DNA of 64,000 bases from Diplolepis rosae (lineage: Eukaryota > Arthropoda > Insecta > Hymenoptera > Diplolepididae). Location: contig JAPYXD010000403.1 in the NCBI GenBank assembly GCA_030998225.1, positions 3,348,001-3,412,000 on the forward strand, written 5' to 3'. A model generated the notes under the pieces. The model was not told where the DNA came from. It did no database searches and saw only the letters and a program-made list of their open reading frames with translations. Of the stretch, positions 11,187-23,260 are shown in pieces. Made by a program: the position numbers and the translations under genes. Numbering within the stretch: the stretch's first letter is position 1; the number at the start of each line of letters is the position of its first letter.

Positions 11187-11372
11187 CACTAAGAAGAAAA
11201 TGCTATTGAATCAAAAGAATTTCTTTTCAAAAGCATGCATACATTAATTCATAAAAATACACTACAAGACCTAAAAACATGTTACTAATTCTATAGCATA
11301 TTGATTTGAAACCATGATATACATGCTTTTGGAAAGAAATGCTTTTGATTCAATAGCATTTTTTTCTCAGTG
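11187..11372. mobile_element. Small TA-flanked MITE (186 bp)
   Basis: The ends read CACTAAGAAGAAAATGCTAT and the complement of CACTGAGAAAAAAATGCTAT. The inverted similarity continues for about 50 bp into the element. TA flanks both ends (11185-11186 and 11373-11374), consistent with a Tc1/mariner-mobilised MITE. The CACTGAGAAAAAA-type end is common among insect MITEs. Confidence 0.8.
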
Positions 11373-11561
11373 TACGTAAATAGTTTCTACTAGGGCAGAT
11401 TATTCGTCATCTGTTGCGGGATAAAGGTTTAGCATTCCAGGTTTTTTGGGTACAGGTTTGTACAATGTTTTTGTCTTCATTAGCTCAATTTGTTGTTCTT
11501 GCATATTTTCATTATCTTGTTCATTCCTATTCATGAATGCTCGGATATTGAACAGGACTTG

Positions 11562-13601
11562 TTAACTTTCTACGGATAAACTATTTCGTTTTCTGGTAGA
11601 ATTGTCAGGATCAATTGAAAATGCTTGTTCTGCGACTGCGTTTGAGTGGGGTAATGACCTTATTAAATTGATCAATCTTCTCAGTTCACGATGTCTTCTG
11701 TTTCCTGAGGTGTCTTTTGCAGCTAGGACTTTTTTCCACATGTTATCAAAAGACATGCGGCTTAAGACATCGCAGAATTCAGAATAATCCGAATGAAGAT
11801 TGCGCCAGTTTTTTTTCAACTCCTGAATGTCGAAATCTTGAAAAAGTTTCGCGAAAAAAAGAACATCATTAGAAGTGCAGTCTCTTGAGCTGTCATTTAT
11901 GGCTGTTGCGGATTCAAATACGGCAAGTTTTTTGTAAAATTCATTATCAATGTAATCTGTTCGAAATATTTTCATGCATTGCTCGACCGTTTGAACGTAA
12001 AACTGTAAGCAATGTATGCGAATTTCGCGGACGATTTCACCATTCTCTTCTACATTTTCCGATAATGTTTCCAAGATGTCATTGCACTGTGCACCGAAAT
12101 CAATGTTTTCCAATTTTTCTGATTACCGGTGAGTGAAACTTGAAGAGACAATTCAGAATGGAATAAAAATTCGATTAATGGCGCTTTCAAAAAACGCTTT
12201 GTGAATTTTTCAATGAATGCCTTCAAATATGGCCTAAGACGAAGGACAAGGCATTTATTTCTACCTTGGAAAAACAAATTGATTTTATTGTACTCAAAGG
12301 TGACGTACTCAATGAAAGCGAGGAACGCGTCGGTTTTTCTGTCTCCTACAAAGTCTCGCATTCTCAACACAGACTCATCCGGGTTTTCCATACTAAAAAT
12401 ATGGAGAAAATATAAATAATATAAATATAATATATATAATAATATAAATATGAATATTTAAATAAGCCAACGAGGCTCTGAAAAATCTAATAGCTTGAGA
12501 AATTTTTCTTCAAACGAAACTGACATCTGCCACAGAATTTCGTAACGTTGGGTGCTTTTTGTGAAATATCGTATTATATCTGCAACATTTTTCCAAATTT
12601 CCGCTGGAAGTTGTTTACAAGACTCTTTTGCAGCCAAGGCTAGCTTGTGATTAACACAAGGCACAATAAGAGTGATTGGATTTTTTTCTTTTACCAACGT
12701 TGCGAAGGACTTGTTAATGCCTACCATGACAGACGCAGTATCGCTTGCAACGGCAAGGATGTTGGCGAAAGGTATTTTATTTTCATCCATACTGTTTTGG
12801 GAAACACTTAACAAACCTCCGGCCGAAAAGTTAGTTGAGTCGACTTTCAGGAAATCTGCTGATTCGACTCTGGGTTCCATAGAAAAATCGTCAACATATT
12901 TGATCATTACAAAACGAGAAACGTCATCCACTTCACTGGTAAAGTGGGATCGGTTGTCTCATCAACATGCACCGAAAATTTGGTACTCCGGATTATATCA
13001 AAAATCCTTTTTTTTTTCTGTAGGGCCAATGACATCAATTTAATGAAATTGATTTCTGCGGTCTTTAATTTATTTTCAAACGACTCTTTTGACTCTTATA
13101 TTTGTTCAGGTTGCAGAAAATCGATAGTTTCAATGTCATTATACCAGCAGTGCAAGTGCAGTCAACATTGCATACTTTACAATGAAATTTATATTCATCG
13201 TTTGGGCACGCTTGCAGCCATGACTCGAATCGAGGGTCTTCCAACCACGTAAGCATGAAAATTCTTTTAGAGGAAGGTTTGTTTTGGCCAGCATTGACAC
13301 CAGTTGCTGCCGACTTGATATTGTTTTCATGAATAATTGAATCTAAATGTTTCGTAACACTTGTCTTGCTAGATGCTTTCTGACGGATGTTACAAATGAG
13401 GCACATGAAGTTTGTCTCATTGTTCGGATCTTTGACTATACATTCATCGATCGCTCCCCAATTATTGACAAATTTTTTAGATGTTTTCGATGTCGAGTTT
13501 TCAATAGCAGAAAGACGAAGACGAGCGGTTCGAACTTGTAATTTTTCGACGTCCTTGCCTCGCTCGGCTATTTGAAGGTTTGAGATGATTTCTGTGCACA
13601 A
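11562..13601 (-). pseudogene. hAT-superfamily transposase gene, degenerate (copy 1)
   Basis: Minus-strand fragments follow the order of a hAT protein. 13601-13065 carries a zinc-finger-like segment ('FMCLICNIRQ...TKHLDSIIH') and a second Cys pair ('FHCKVCNVDC'). 12931-12458 has the RNase-H-core-like region 'ASDTASVMVGINKSF' with 'VPCVNHKLALAAKESC'. 12391-12050 and 12113-11562 follow, ending with the dimerisation block 'SLPHSNAVAEQAFSID' and 'RKRNSLSVES'. The order and the C-terminal block are diagnostic for hAT. Frames change between the pieces, and a TA-rich expansion (about 12395-12460) lies in the middle, so the gene is dead. It resembles ZMYM/KIAA1586-type hAT proteins. Its upstream region (13610-14170) recurs at 37195-38150. 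Confidence 0.88.
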
Positions 13602-14170
13602 TACTTGACAGGTTGACAGAAATTTTGGAATCTTGAAATATTCAATGCTTATGACTTTCAGGAATCATTATAAATGGTTTGTGAGTGTGCGATCTGCGAG
13701 AAATATATTTTAAGGCACTAAAGGTTTGCAAAGTTGTAATATATTGAATAATTACTAATATGTTATTCTCAAATGGTTTCAGTTTACATTGCTTATGTTT
13801 TATTTTTCAATTGATTTTAAATATTGTTAATTCAGAATGATACTAATTTATACGAATTTTTAATTTAATAAAATGTCGAATATTGTCAATGTATGCTTAC
13901 TTTTGATACTTACATTTCTTTTAATGCTATTTTCTTGAAGCTACATGTAGACTAAAAGTTATTTATTCAATAATAAATTGAATATAAATGAAAACGTAAG
14001 TTATTTCTTCGTATATATACTTCCATAAATATTGATTTGTATATTAATTGATATTATTTCGAAAACTTGAATGAAACGTAGCTGAAAATATGTGACCACA
14101 ATTTCGAGAAGAAAAGTTATTAACTTGATATGCTTTCTTACAAAAACTTCACAAACCCTTTGACGGTTGA
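13602..14170 (-). mobile_element. Upstream part of the copy-1 hAT element, shared with 37195-38150 and 26180-26270
   Basis: Reverse-complementary to 37195-38065 (interrupted there by a MITE) and continuing across the coding start into 38150. A short, more diverged piece matches 26180-26270. This marks the DNA as part of the hAT element and not host sequence. The ORF at 14001-14201 is not supported as a gene. Confidence 0.75.
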
Positions 14171-14549
14171 AAATATTTATTTCTTTAGTCTTCACATGCA
14201 ATTCATCATATAAATAATTAATTATTTACAGGAGAGCAGAATTACATTATAAATGGAATGTTCTTAATTAAAATCTTTGCCCTCGCTACACTTTCTATTT
14301 AAAAAATCGAGTGTTTGGAGAGTGTGGAGCGAATATTATGTCTCAAATTCTCGAAAAACTGAAGGTGAATAGTTTACAAGTTGAACGCAGAGAAGAACGA
14401 ATACGAAGCGATAGTGAAACGAGAGCGAAGTGATATTGAAAATTACAATTCCAAGATCAGAAAATTTAGAATTCAAGAAGGTATAATTAATTATTTGGGG
14501 CAGATGTATATAGTTGCAATGAGTAATATGCATATGGGACATTCTTATA

Positions 14550-15437
14550 TTTTTGTAGCTTCCTTTTAATAAATTAACCAACACGTATAACGAGATTTAA
14601 AAAAAAAAATTTTTTGAGAGATATATTAATTTAAACTTTTGATAAAATTGGAAAAACTGCTAAATTATCTTATACTTATAATTCATTATTTCCGGTTGAA
14701 ATAATCAAATCGATTTTGGGTTTGTTTCATTTTCTAGCTTGTTACTTTGGGTTTTCAGATAAATAATTTTATAAATTTTATTTTGTTAATTAACTACAGA
14801 TATAGGCAATTTAATTGTTTAAACAATTATATCATGTTTGCCCCCTCATTAGAAAAATTTGGAAAAAATAGTATCGTATGCGCTATTTCTCAATATAACT
14901 AGCGCATATTTAATAAAAGTGGAGACTCAATTAGATCGGACGATATTAAATATTTTTGAGCGCGCGACGTGTTTAATCATGTCCGAGTCGAGCCGCAACT
15001 AGCCTTCCTCGAGACATAATGTGCTTTTGGTCGACTCAGACAGGATTAAACACGTCGCGCGCTCAAAAATCTTTAATATCTCCCGATCTAAATGAGTTTC
15101 TACTTTTATTAAATATGCGCTAGTTATATTGAGACATAGCGCATATGGCTGTATTTTTTCCAAATTTTTCTACTGAGGGGGCAAACATGAAAAAATTGTT
15201 TGAAAAATTAAATTGACTATATCTGTAGTTAATTAACAAAATATAAATTATAAAATTATTTATCTGAAAACCTAACGTAATAAGCTAGAAAATGAAACAA
15301 ACCTAAAATCGATTTGATTATTTCAACCGGAAATAATGAATTATAAGTATAAGAGAATTTAGCATGTTATCCAATTTTATCAAAAGTTTGAATTAATAAA
15401 TCTCTCAAAAAATTTTTTTTTTTTAAATCCCGATATA
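14550..15437. repeat. Long palindrome (about 430-bp arms), right arm interrupted by MITE copy 2
   Basis: 14550-14985 and 15038-15437 are reverse complements, with AGCGCGCGACGTGTTTAAT-like sequence near the centre and about 50 bp between. The arm resumes after the MITE at 16486-16530 (CGTGTTGGTTAATTTATT), so the palindrome predates that insertion. Interpreted as a foldback element or an inverted duplication. No gene inside. Confidence 0.85.
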
Positions 15438-16485
15438 AGGTAATGGAACCAATACTCGATCAGTAACCAATACTCGATCACTTCGGTATGAATTCATGTT
15501 TATTATGAATTCAAAAGAGCAAAATACTGCAAAAAAATTGTAACATTTAAAAAAAATACTTAACAATATTATACTGCCCAATTATTATTCAAAAATATAA
15601 TATAGTGTATGAGAAAAATATTTCCCCTACGCGCTCGTTGAATTTCGTGCGTTACAGTCGCCTGCGCCGTCGATCAGTGGTGCCGCCAACTCTCATGTGT
15701 CCGTACTAAGTTGGACGATAATCAGGGAAAAGTTGGAAAAATCGCATGAGAGAAGGCATTACCAGGCCTATGAAGGCTTTTTCTATTATTACAGACAGGT
15801 AATTATAATAAAAAATTTGATTAAATATGTAAAAAACGCTGATCGTCTTTTGGTATACAAAAAGCGAAGGGGAACCAAAAGTCGATCAGCCTACCGCGAT
15901 GCTGTGTTCGTTTTTTTTTAATTCTTAAAAATGAGTTTTTTAACTTCTGGTCGAAATTTTATAGTGCTCGATTAGTGAAAACTATAAAAAAGTGATATTT
16001 TTCAAAAATTTTCACATAAATGCTTTAATTTTTGCATGTATGTTTTTGAGGTTATATGATTGTTTTGATGTGCATATATACTTTCACAGTGACCTATATT
16101 TTAAATTTAACTATGAGTTACAGTACATACTACATTAATAAAATAATCATGTGCAGATGGTGAAGATCAGAAAAGAAAAACTTTACTCTCCGTAAAACAT
16201 CTGATCACAAATGACATGATCGACTATTGGTCCCTTGCTGATCGACTACTGGTTTCGCAGGGTTTTCGGTGATCGAGTATTGGTACCCAAAAGTAATGTT
16301 TTAAAAACGCCTAATTCATTTACAAAATGACACAAAAAAATTTTCTGCGCCTGGAATTCAATAAAAAAAACCTTTTTCTACAATATATACACAAAAGTTT
16401 AATTTATTACTCTAATGCTATACACTTTGAAAGGTCTTTTTCCGTAACCTACATGGATGCTGATCGAGTATTGGTTCCATTACCT
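15438..16485 (+). mobile_element. TA-flanked 1.05-kb MITE, copy 2
   Basis: 1048 bp, same orientation as copy 1, TA at 15436-15437 and 16486-16487. The left arm of the surrounding palindrome preserves the empty site (around 14585), giving a second proof of TA duplication. It contains a 74-codon ORF (15697-15921) conserved in copy 3, and about nine copies of the ACCAATA/GTCGATCA motif. Confidence 0.92.
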
Positions 16486-16530
16486 TACGTGTTGGTTAAT
16501 TTATTAAAAAGAAGCTATAAATTTTTATTA

Positions 16531-18040
16531 ATGCATTACATAAAATTTAAATAAAATTCATATTTTGAAAATATACAACACGGAAAATAAAAGAACCTTC
16601 TTATATATGCCGCTAAATTCTTCGTACAATTCGTTTGTTTAATTTAATTTAATGTGACTTCATGCAATTGCACGAAAAATCAATATTAATATTGTTTCGG
16701 TTTCGGGCGTACTTTCGGCTGGAGATCAAGAAAAATAGTATACAACCCACGGCCAGAATGTTTGATGCCCTAGGGTCGTAATATACTATTACACAAGATA
16801 CTTTTTGATAATAAATAATGCAATTTTTTAATGTATATTTCAAACTTTAGTTTCATTAAACTTTATACGTAGTTATGATAAAACTGTATGCTAAATATCA
16901 ATTAATAATTATACTATATATATCAACAATCATAATTATAAAAATTAATTAATTAATTACATTAATTTAAAAATAAATCATTATTATATGGAAAATTTGT
17001 GAAAAAAGTTGATTTATTTTTACTTGAGTAAGGCTAAAAATCTCTAGTTACGACACTTTCTCTCCCAAGTTCTGAATAACTCTTGCAGTCACTATATAAG
17101 AAAGTTTCGAATTTTATGTCTCATCATTGTAAGCGAGCGTGAGCGTGATTCGACGAAAGCGTATCGTACTATATATAAGTGTAGTTATTAGGTTTATATA
17201 TGTAAGGTTATATGTTTAAGTGTATTTGTGATTAAAAATATGATTGGCTACGACTGAATGGTGTGAATCTATTTGTATTCTGTTTATGTATGTATGTATG
17301 TATCGGATGACCAATGGCAGGTTCGTGGTAAGAATTTTTTTGTTATTTAAGAGAACCATGACAACGTATTTCTATAGAGTTGGCCATCACCTCATCCTCG
17401 AAAAATGGGAAAACGGTAATATGTGCAGTTTTTTATAGACTCTCTTCTCACATTCTCGTAACCGTCGTCACACATTCGCCTCAATCTCGACAGTAGAGAC
17501 TGAGACGAGTCTTAGGATTTCGACTCGGGACATTGCAACAGCTTTATAAGCTTATAGAATATTCTAAACACAATATTTTATAATCAAGTAAAATCTAGGA
17601 GGTAAATAAAACTTTAATGATTTTGATTAAATTTCTTCTCAAAAAAAGAAAATTAATGAGTTTTGATTCCTGTTTAAATCAAATATACAGGTCACAAACT
17701 CTCATGGAGGTACATTTCTTAACAGATCCAGCTAATAATATCCTTAAAATCTTTATAAACTGTGACTGATTCCCAATGAAATAGAATAGATTATAAATGA
17801 AATTGATTGTAAATTCTTTTTATACTATTCTGATGAAAATAAATGTTCCATTATAACAGTGTTAAATAGAGTTCTTATAAATGTTATTTACTCTTATAAA
17901 TATCACAATTTTTGTCTATTTTCATAGGAATGGTCTAAAATACATTATTTGTTTATAGTTTCCCTACTTTTTCTTCATTCAGTCTTTCAATTCAGGAAAT
18001 ATATTACGCAAAAAATTGTGGAAAAATCATTTTAAACACA
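16531..18040. other. AT-rich interval, no gene seen
   Basis: Low-complexity AT-rich DNA with a short TATG/GTAT tract near 17285. ORFs 16649-16843 and 17244-17438 lack any domain. Nothing else is supported. Confidence 0.6.
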
Positions 18041-18449
18041 TGTGACGCGATCTGAAGAAAGAGTCTTAAGAAGCCGAGCGTAGTTTTTCGAGGAAAAGCA
18101 GGAGAACTGGCGACGAGCCGATAGAGCTCATCCGATATTTTATCTCTTCTATCAATACGCATACTTATACAGGTTTATAGCCTGTGTCAGTTCCGCCGGT
18201 TCGGCCGTCTTCGGAAAGAAAGACAAAATATCCACACTCACAGCATTCGTGTATGTATATGTGATGAGAGAGAAGTCTCGAGTGCTTTCCCGAATGACAA
18301 TGTTTAAAGCCTCGTAACGAACCAACTATTAATGATAGAATTTTTGCAACTACACCGTCTTGAAGAGCAGGTTTAACTCTATGTAAAACGTCGAAAATCG
18401 GAAAATCGATTTTTGACTTCTTAGGGACCTTTCTTCAGATCGCATCACA
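18041..18449. mobile_element. MITE with about 30-bp terminal inverted repeats
   Basis: The left end reads TGTGACGCGATCTGAAGAAA and the right end is the complement of TGTGATGCGATCTGAAGAAA. The interior is GC-richer than its surroundings and non-coding. The target duplication is unclear, so the superfamily is not assigned. Confidence 0.75.
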
Positions 18450-18624
18450 GATACTGAATCCGTGATCACGTGTGCACTGACAGTTCTAAGTTTGAAGATT
18501 TCAATTTATTAATAAATTTATGTTTCAAGGAATTGCGTCCCAATTTGTGGACAAACATGTTAGCCAGAATTTCTGAAAGTATAAATAATTTTTTTTAAAT
18601 AGGTAAAAATAGACGCTAGGAGTA

Positions 18625-19550
18625 TTGGATCTATAACTTAATTCGTGCGTTTTTTTTTCAAAATTTGAACGTCTGTGCTATAAGGCGGGTGGGGTAAAAC
18701 TTCCTATCCATTGTTTTCCAAATAGTTCTTAACTGGAATAGCAACATGGGGCCGAGCGTTGCCATGATGGAAAATTATTGACTCGTATCTGGTCGCATAT
18801 TCCGGGCGTTTTTCGGCTATTGCTCTCTTCAAACGGATTGATTGTGTTCGGTAGCGTTCTCCATTGATGGTTTAACCCGGGTTTAGCAGCTCACAATACA
18901 GCACTCCCTTCTGATCCCACCAAATAGAGAGCATTACCTTCGCGCCATGGATATTAGGCTTTGCCGTTGATTTGGCTGGTTGGCCGGGTTTCACATATGA
19001 TTTTTTTCCCTTGGAGTTTTCGTAATGGATCCATTTTTTATCACCAGTAACAATCCGATGCAAAAATGACTTCTATTTGTGGCCTTCCAGCAGCATTCAG
19101 GGCATGCAAAACCGCCTTTTAACGTTTTTTGGCTTGAGTCCATGTGGAACCCAATTTCCTTGCTTTTGAACGTATCCGGCTGCTTTTGAACGTTTTAAAT
19201 GCCCCCTTAAGTGACTCCCAAAGATTTTGCGAGCTCTTCTTGTGTTTGGCAATACTCTTTATTGATTAATGCTTCCAGTTCTTAATCTTCAAACTGTTTT
19301 GGCTGCCCAGGACGTTCTTCGTCTTCCAAGCCAAAATCACCACTTTTAAATCGTGCAAACCACTTCTGGCACGTTCGCTCAGCTAGAGCATGCTTGCCAT
19401 AAACTTCCACCAAAATACGATGACTTTCGGCAGCAGTTTTCTTCATATTGAAGTAATGAAGAAGAACTCCCCGCAAATATTGGAACGATGGAATAATAAT
19501 CAAGTCACGCCATCTCTTAGCGAACCGCACGAATTAAGTTATAGATCCAA
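18625..19550 (-). mobile_element. Internally deleted mariner element
   Basis: The termini are perfect inverted repeats of at least 25 bp starting TTGGATCTATAACTTAATTC, flanked by TA (18623-18624 and 19551-19552). At 926 bp it is about 350 bp shorter than a full mariner. The missing portion includes the C-terminal end of the transposase and part of its middle. Confidence 0.93.
18710..19530 (-). pseudogene. mariner transposase remnant (second subfamily)
   Basis: The N-terminal part (19530-19282) reads 'MKKTAAESHRILVEVYGKHA' then 'CQKWFARFKSGDF...DEERPGQPK', the helix-turn-helix region of mellifera/cecropia-like mariners. A later part (19063-18872) has '[12 protein letters not shown]' with the first catalytic Asp, then '[20 protein letters not shown]'. 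After another stop comes 'FHHGNARPHVA', where the second catalytic Asp has become Gly. The third-Asp region is deleted. Stops and frame changes separate the pieces. The subfamily differs from the 6292-7578 mariner, as the different termini and 'WWDQKGV' show. Confidence 0.9.
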
Positions 19551-19639
19551 TAAATAAGTCGATAAATCGATGCAGGTTTCCTAACTTCATGCTAAATTGT
19601 CATTTGTATTTCAGAGAGGCTAATGTTTGTTTACATAAT

Positions 19640-20460
19640 TTCAAAGTTTGACTTCAGTTCGCGTCTTTCGAATTTTAACCGGATTTTCTGAAACTAATTT
19701 ACAAATAAATTGAAAGCATAAAAATGAAATTTCTCGGTTTAAAAAATTGCGGAAGTCCCGCATCAAAAAAGTTCAGAAGCTTCTCAAAGTGAGGCACCTA
19801 GAAATAACTTGTTGACAGGATCTTCGGATAAGTAATTCCAATTTCAGTGGTATGATGAATTCCCAGAATTCCGGATCAGTTCCAGTACTTGATTCCCTGC
19901 TAGCTGAAGCAGTTAAGGAAACTGATGACACTTTTGAAATCAAAAGACTTAGATTCACTGAAGAAGTTTCACTTGCTGAATTAATTATCAAAAATGTTCA
20001 GAAGCTGCTCAAAGTGAGGCACCTAGAAGTAACTTGTTGACAGGATCTTCGCATAAGAAATTCCAATTTCAGTGGTATGATGACTTCCCAGAATGAAGAA
20101 TATGGGTGAGATCAGTTAAAGATAATAGTACTTTATTTTATTGTTGTGCCTGCAAAAAACATTTGCTTGCGTCGAGTCAAATATACAAAGTCAAGAAAAT
20201 ACTACAAAGCATTTAGCATTCAAAGGCACTTTTTTTCTCAAATTCGATAACAAACGCATTTCTTCGCAAGCTGCTTCACATAATAATTTAAATGATTCCT
20301 TGCCTTCAATGCATAATGTATTTGACGACGAATGTACTGAAGCTTCTTCCTCCGGATCAGTTCCAGTACTTGATTCCCTGTTAGCTGAACTAGTTAAGGA
20401 AACTAATGACACCTTGAAATCAAAAGATGTAGATTTCACAACTTCATTATGGAATGAAAT
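19640..20460 (+). pseudogene. Inverted, rearranged copy of the hAT copy-2 N-terminal region
   Basis: Plus-strand sequence that is the reverse complement of 21410-21920. It encodes the first part of a hAT protein ('FACVESNIQSQENTTKHLAF', 'SQAASHNNLNDSLPSM'). Blocks are also duplicated directly: 19755-19860 recurs at 19985-20085, and the 'GSVPVLDSLLAE' segment occurs at 19873 and 20355. Stops break it. With the minus-strand gene it forms a large imperfect palindrome. Confidence 0.8.
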
Positions 20461-20689
20461 GTGAAATGCCTGTCAGGTTCAAAAAGTGCAGTTTCTCCTT
20501 TGAAAAAAGCTTGCTGTAAGGTAGAATTGTAAATAATTTTCTTTTAATGAAGAAATTGCGCTTTCTGACAATTTGCCACTCGAAAGCTGCTCCCTTAGAT
20601 AGCTGGCACACTCTGAACTTAATTTAATTTCCGATCTGTAATTATTCTTGTCGAATAAATCGTCTTAAGATTATAAGACTTTAATTCAG

Positions 20690-21655
20690 AAGGCTGGTTG
20701 AAATTAATTCAAAAAAACAAGAAAAAGCAAATACCCCAATGTTTCAGGAAGTTGAAGTACATTGGGTATAGCATCAGCTTTTGCAATATTTTCTGTAGCT
20801 TGTTCTATCATGGAAGTGACAAGGAAATTATAATTTTCAATTCATTATTCAACACATTAGTGGCGGGTAAGCCAACGCGTTGGCGCTAATTTCTTGATTT
20901 TTTCAACGTTGCCTTGAATTGGAAGCATCATCTCCCTGAAAATGGCAGTTCTTTTTGGACTAGTATTTAGAAAAGTTGAAATTGATCTCATTGTTTCCAC
21001 TAGACTGTGAAATATATTTACATGCTGTGGATGCAACCAAATCCGAATAGTGACATACGCACTGACATAAAATCAAATTGGGACTTGCAGCTTTCAACCT
21101 GGTGTAAAATGAATTGAACTGACCAACCATGACATTTGTACCATCGCAGAAAAGACCGACAATGTTGTTTAAAGGAATTTTTTTTTCGCCACAAAGCATT
21201 ACGGAAAAATTCGAATAATTTTTGCGCTGAACAATCAGATGCTTCTACATTTATCATCTGCAAAAGTACACTGTTAACTTGTGAAGTTTCAGGATCAACA
21301 TAGCGCGCTAAAAGTGCCAACCATGTTTCATTCGTTCTGTCACTGGTTTCATCGACATATACTGGAAAATAAACTTCTCGTAAGATGTTAGTTATACGGT
21401 CTGTTTCGGAGGAAGAAGTTTCAGTACATTCGTCGTCAAATACATTATGCATTGAAGGCAAGGAATCATTTAAATTATTATGTGATGCAGCTTGCGAAGA
21501 AATGCGTTTGTTATTGAATTTGAGAAAAAAAAAGTGCCTGTGAATGCTAAATGCTTTGTAGTATTTTCTTGACTGTATATTTGACTCGACGCAAGCAAAT
21601 GTTTTTTGCAGGCACAACAATAAAATAATGTATTATTATCATTAACTGATCTCAC
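20690..21655 (-). pseudogene. hAT-superfamily transposase gene, degenerate (copy 2)
   Basis: Minus strand: a Cys2-His2-like finger ('FYCCACKKH', with later His residues 'NTTKHLAF') is followed by 'YVDETSDRTNETWLALLARY', the first conserved hAT Asp region, then 'GLFCDGTNVMVGQFNSFYTR' around 21150 and a weak 'APTRWLTR' motif near 20880, typical of hAT. Frames shift several times, and the C-terminal dimerisation block is absent. In hAT proteins these segments bind the element ends and catalyse excision. Its sequence differs from the copy-1 hAT at 11562-13601, so it is a separate family. The flanks are duplicated inverted on the left side (19640-20460). Confidence 0.85.
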
Positions 21656-22065
21656 CCATATTCTTCATTCTGGGAAGTCATCATGCCACTGAAATTGGAA
21701 TTACTTATCCGAAGATCCTGTCAACAAGTTATTTTTAGGTGCCTCACTTTGAGAAGCTTCTGAACTTTTTTGATGCGGGACTTTCAGCATTTTGTAAACC
21801 GAGAAATTTCAGTTTTATGCATCTAATTTATTTGTACATTACTTCCAGAAAATCCCGTTAAAATTCGAAAGACACGTGCTAAAGTCAAACTTTAAAATTA
21901 TGTTTACCTTTTAGTATTATGTAATACTGAGGAATCTTAAAGTTCCATTGCAAATATCATATGCAACTTACCTGTACAATGATGAAACCTCAAACTAAAA
22001 ATAAATATTGCTAAATGTAATAAAATTATATGTTTGCACTATTATGGTTGACAATACAAATTTTT

Positions 22066-23260
22066 AATAAATTACATGATTAAAATAATTTATTTTCTTC
22101 CAAATCTCTAAAAAAAAAAAAATAATCGTAGACTTTATTTAAGGTAGTACGATCACGAAAATTAGACCTCAGACAAAAATAGATAATTTTGCTTTCAAGA
22201 ATAGCAATATTATTATTGAAGGGCTAATTTGAAAGAGAAAAGATTATTTTCCATGAAAAAAATTTGAAATACAAAAAAATAATGTTATTAATAAATTTCA
22301 TTTTTGCCCAAACTTATTTTCTTATCGCTTCGAGCCAAATTTTTAAAAATGATGCGATTATAATAAATCACGGTTCATTTTGTTAGGAAAAAGATTCTAT
22401 ACAACTTGACCGTTTCCGATTTTTGAAAATGAATTCTTTAATGGCTGAAATTATAAAAAAACAATTTTTCAAAACAAAATTTTTATAAACAAATTGCTGT
22501 GTTTGATAATAATTCATTCAATTTCAAAAATAGGAAACGTTCAAGTTGTAGAGAATCTTTTTTCTAAACAAATGAACCATAATTTATTAGAATCACATCA
22601 TTTTGAAAAATTTGACTCGAAGCGATAAGAAAATAAGTTTGGGCAAAAATAAAATTTATTAATAACATTATTTTATTGTGTTTCAAATTTTTTTATTGAA
22701 AAATAATCTTTTTTCATTCAAATTGGCCCTTCAATAATAATGTTGCTATTCTTGAAAGCAAAATTATCTATTTTTGTCTGAGGTCTAATTTTCGTGATCG
22801 TACTACCTTAAGGAAACGATTTTGCAGAACAACGCTTATTTCGTATCTCACATATTTGTGTGAAAAAAATCGAATTTTTTTAATATTAAAAATGAAAACA
22901 TAAAATATACATCCTGTCGAGAAATTTCTTAATAAGAATGTGTAGATCTCATTTAGGAAAATAATTTTTTATTTAAACTTTTTTTATGTATCTCATATAT
23001 TTTGTCTAAAAAATGGAATTATTGAATTTTAATCGTATTTTTTGGAATTAAAACGAAAAATATATGTTTTTTCATAAACTGTGTAAGACAAAACTTGTAG
23101 ATCTTTTTGAAACGAACAACTTTGTATTCTTACGTTTTTTTCGTATTTCACATATTATTGTAAAAAAATTGAATTTTGGGTTTTCAATAGATTATTTTTG
23201 AATTAAAAAAAAAATATGCATCTTATGAAAAAATTTTACAATTCAAATTTGTAGGTCTTT
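22066..23260. repeat. Right arm of the large inverted duplication
   Basis: Reverse complement of about 445-2630 without the 1045-bp MITE: the position of that insertion is intact here near 23160 (ATTGTAATA-like junction with a single TA). Confidence 0.85.
22143..22807. mobile_element. TTAA-flanked 665-bp palindromic MITE, copy 2
   Basis: Same length and ends as copy 1 (GGTAGTACGATCAC...), with TTAA at 22139-22142 and 22808-22811. Its flanks match those of copy 1 in inverted orientation, so the two copies arose by duplication of the whole segment, not by separate insertions. Confidence 0.88.
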
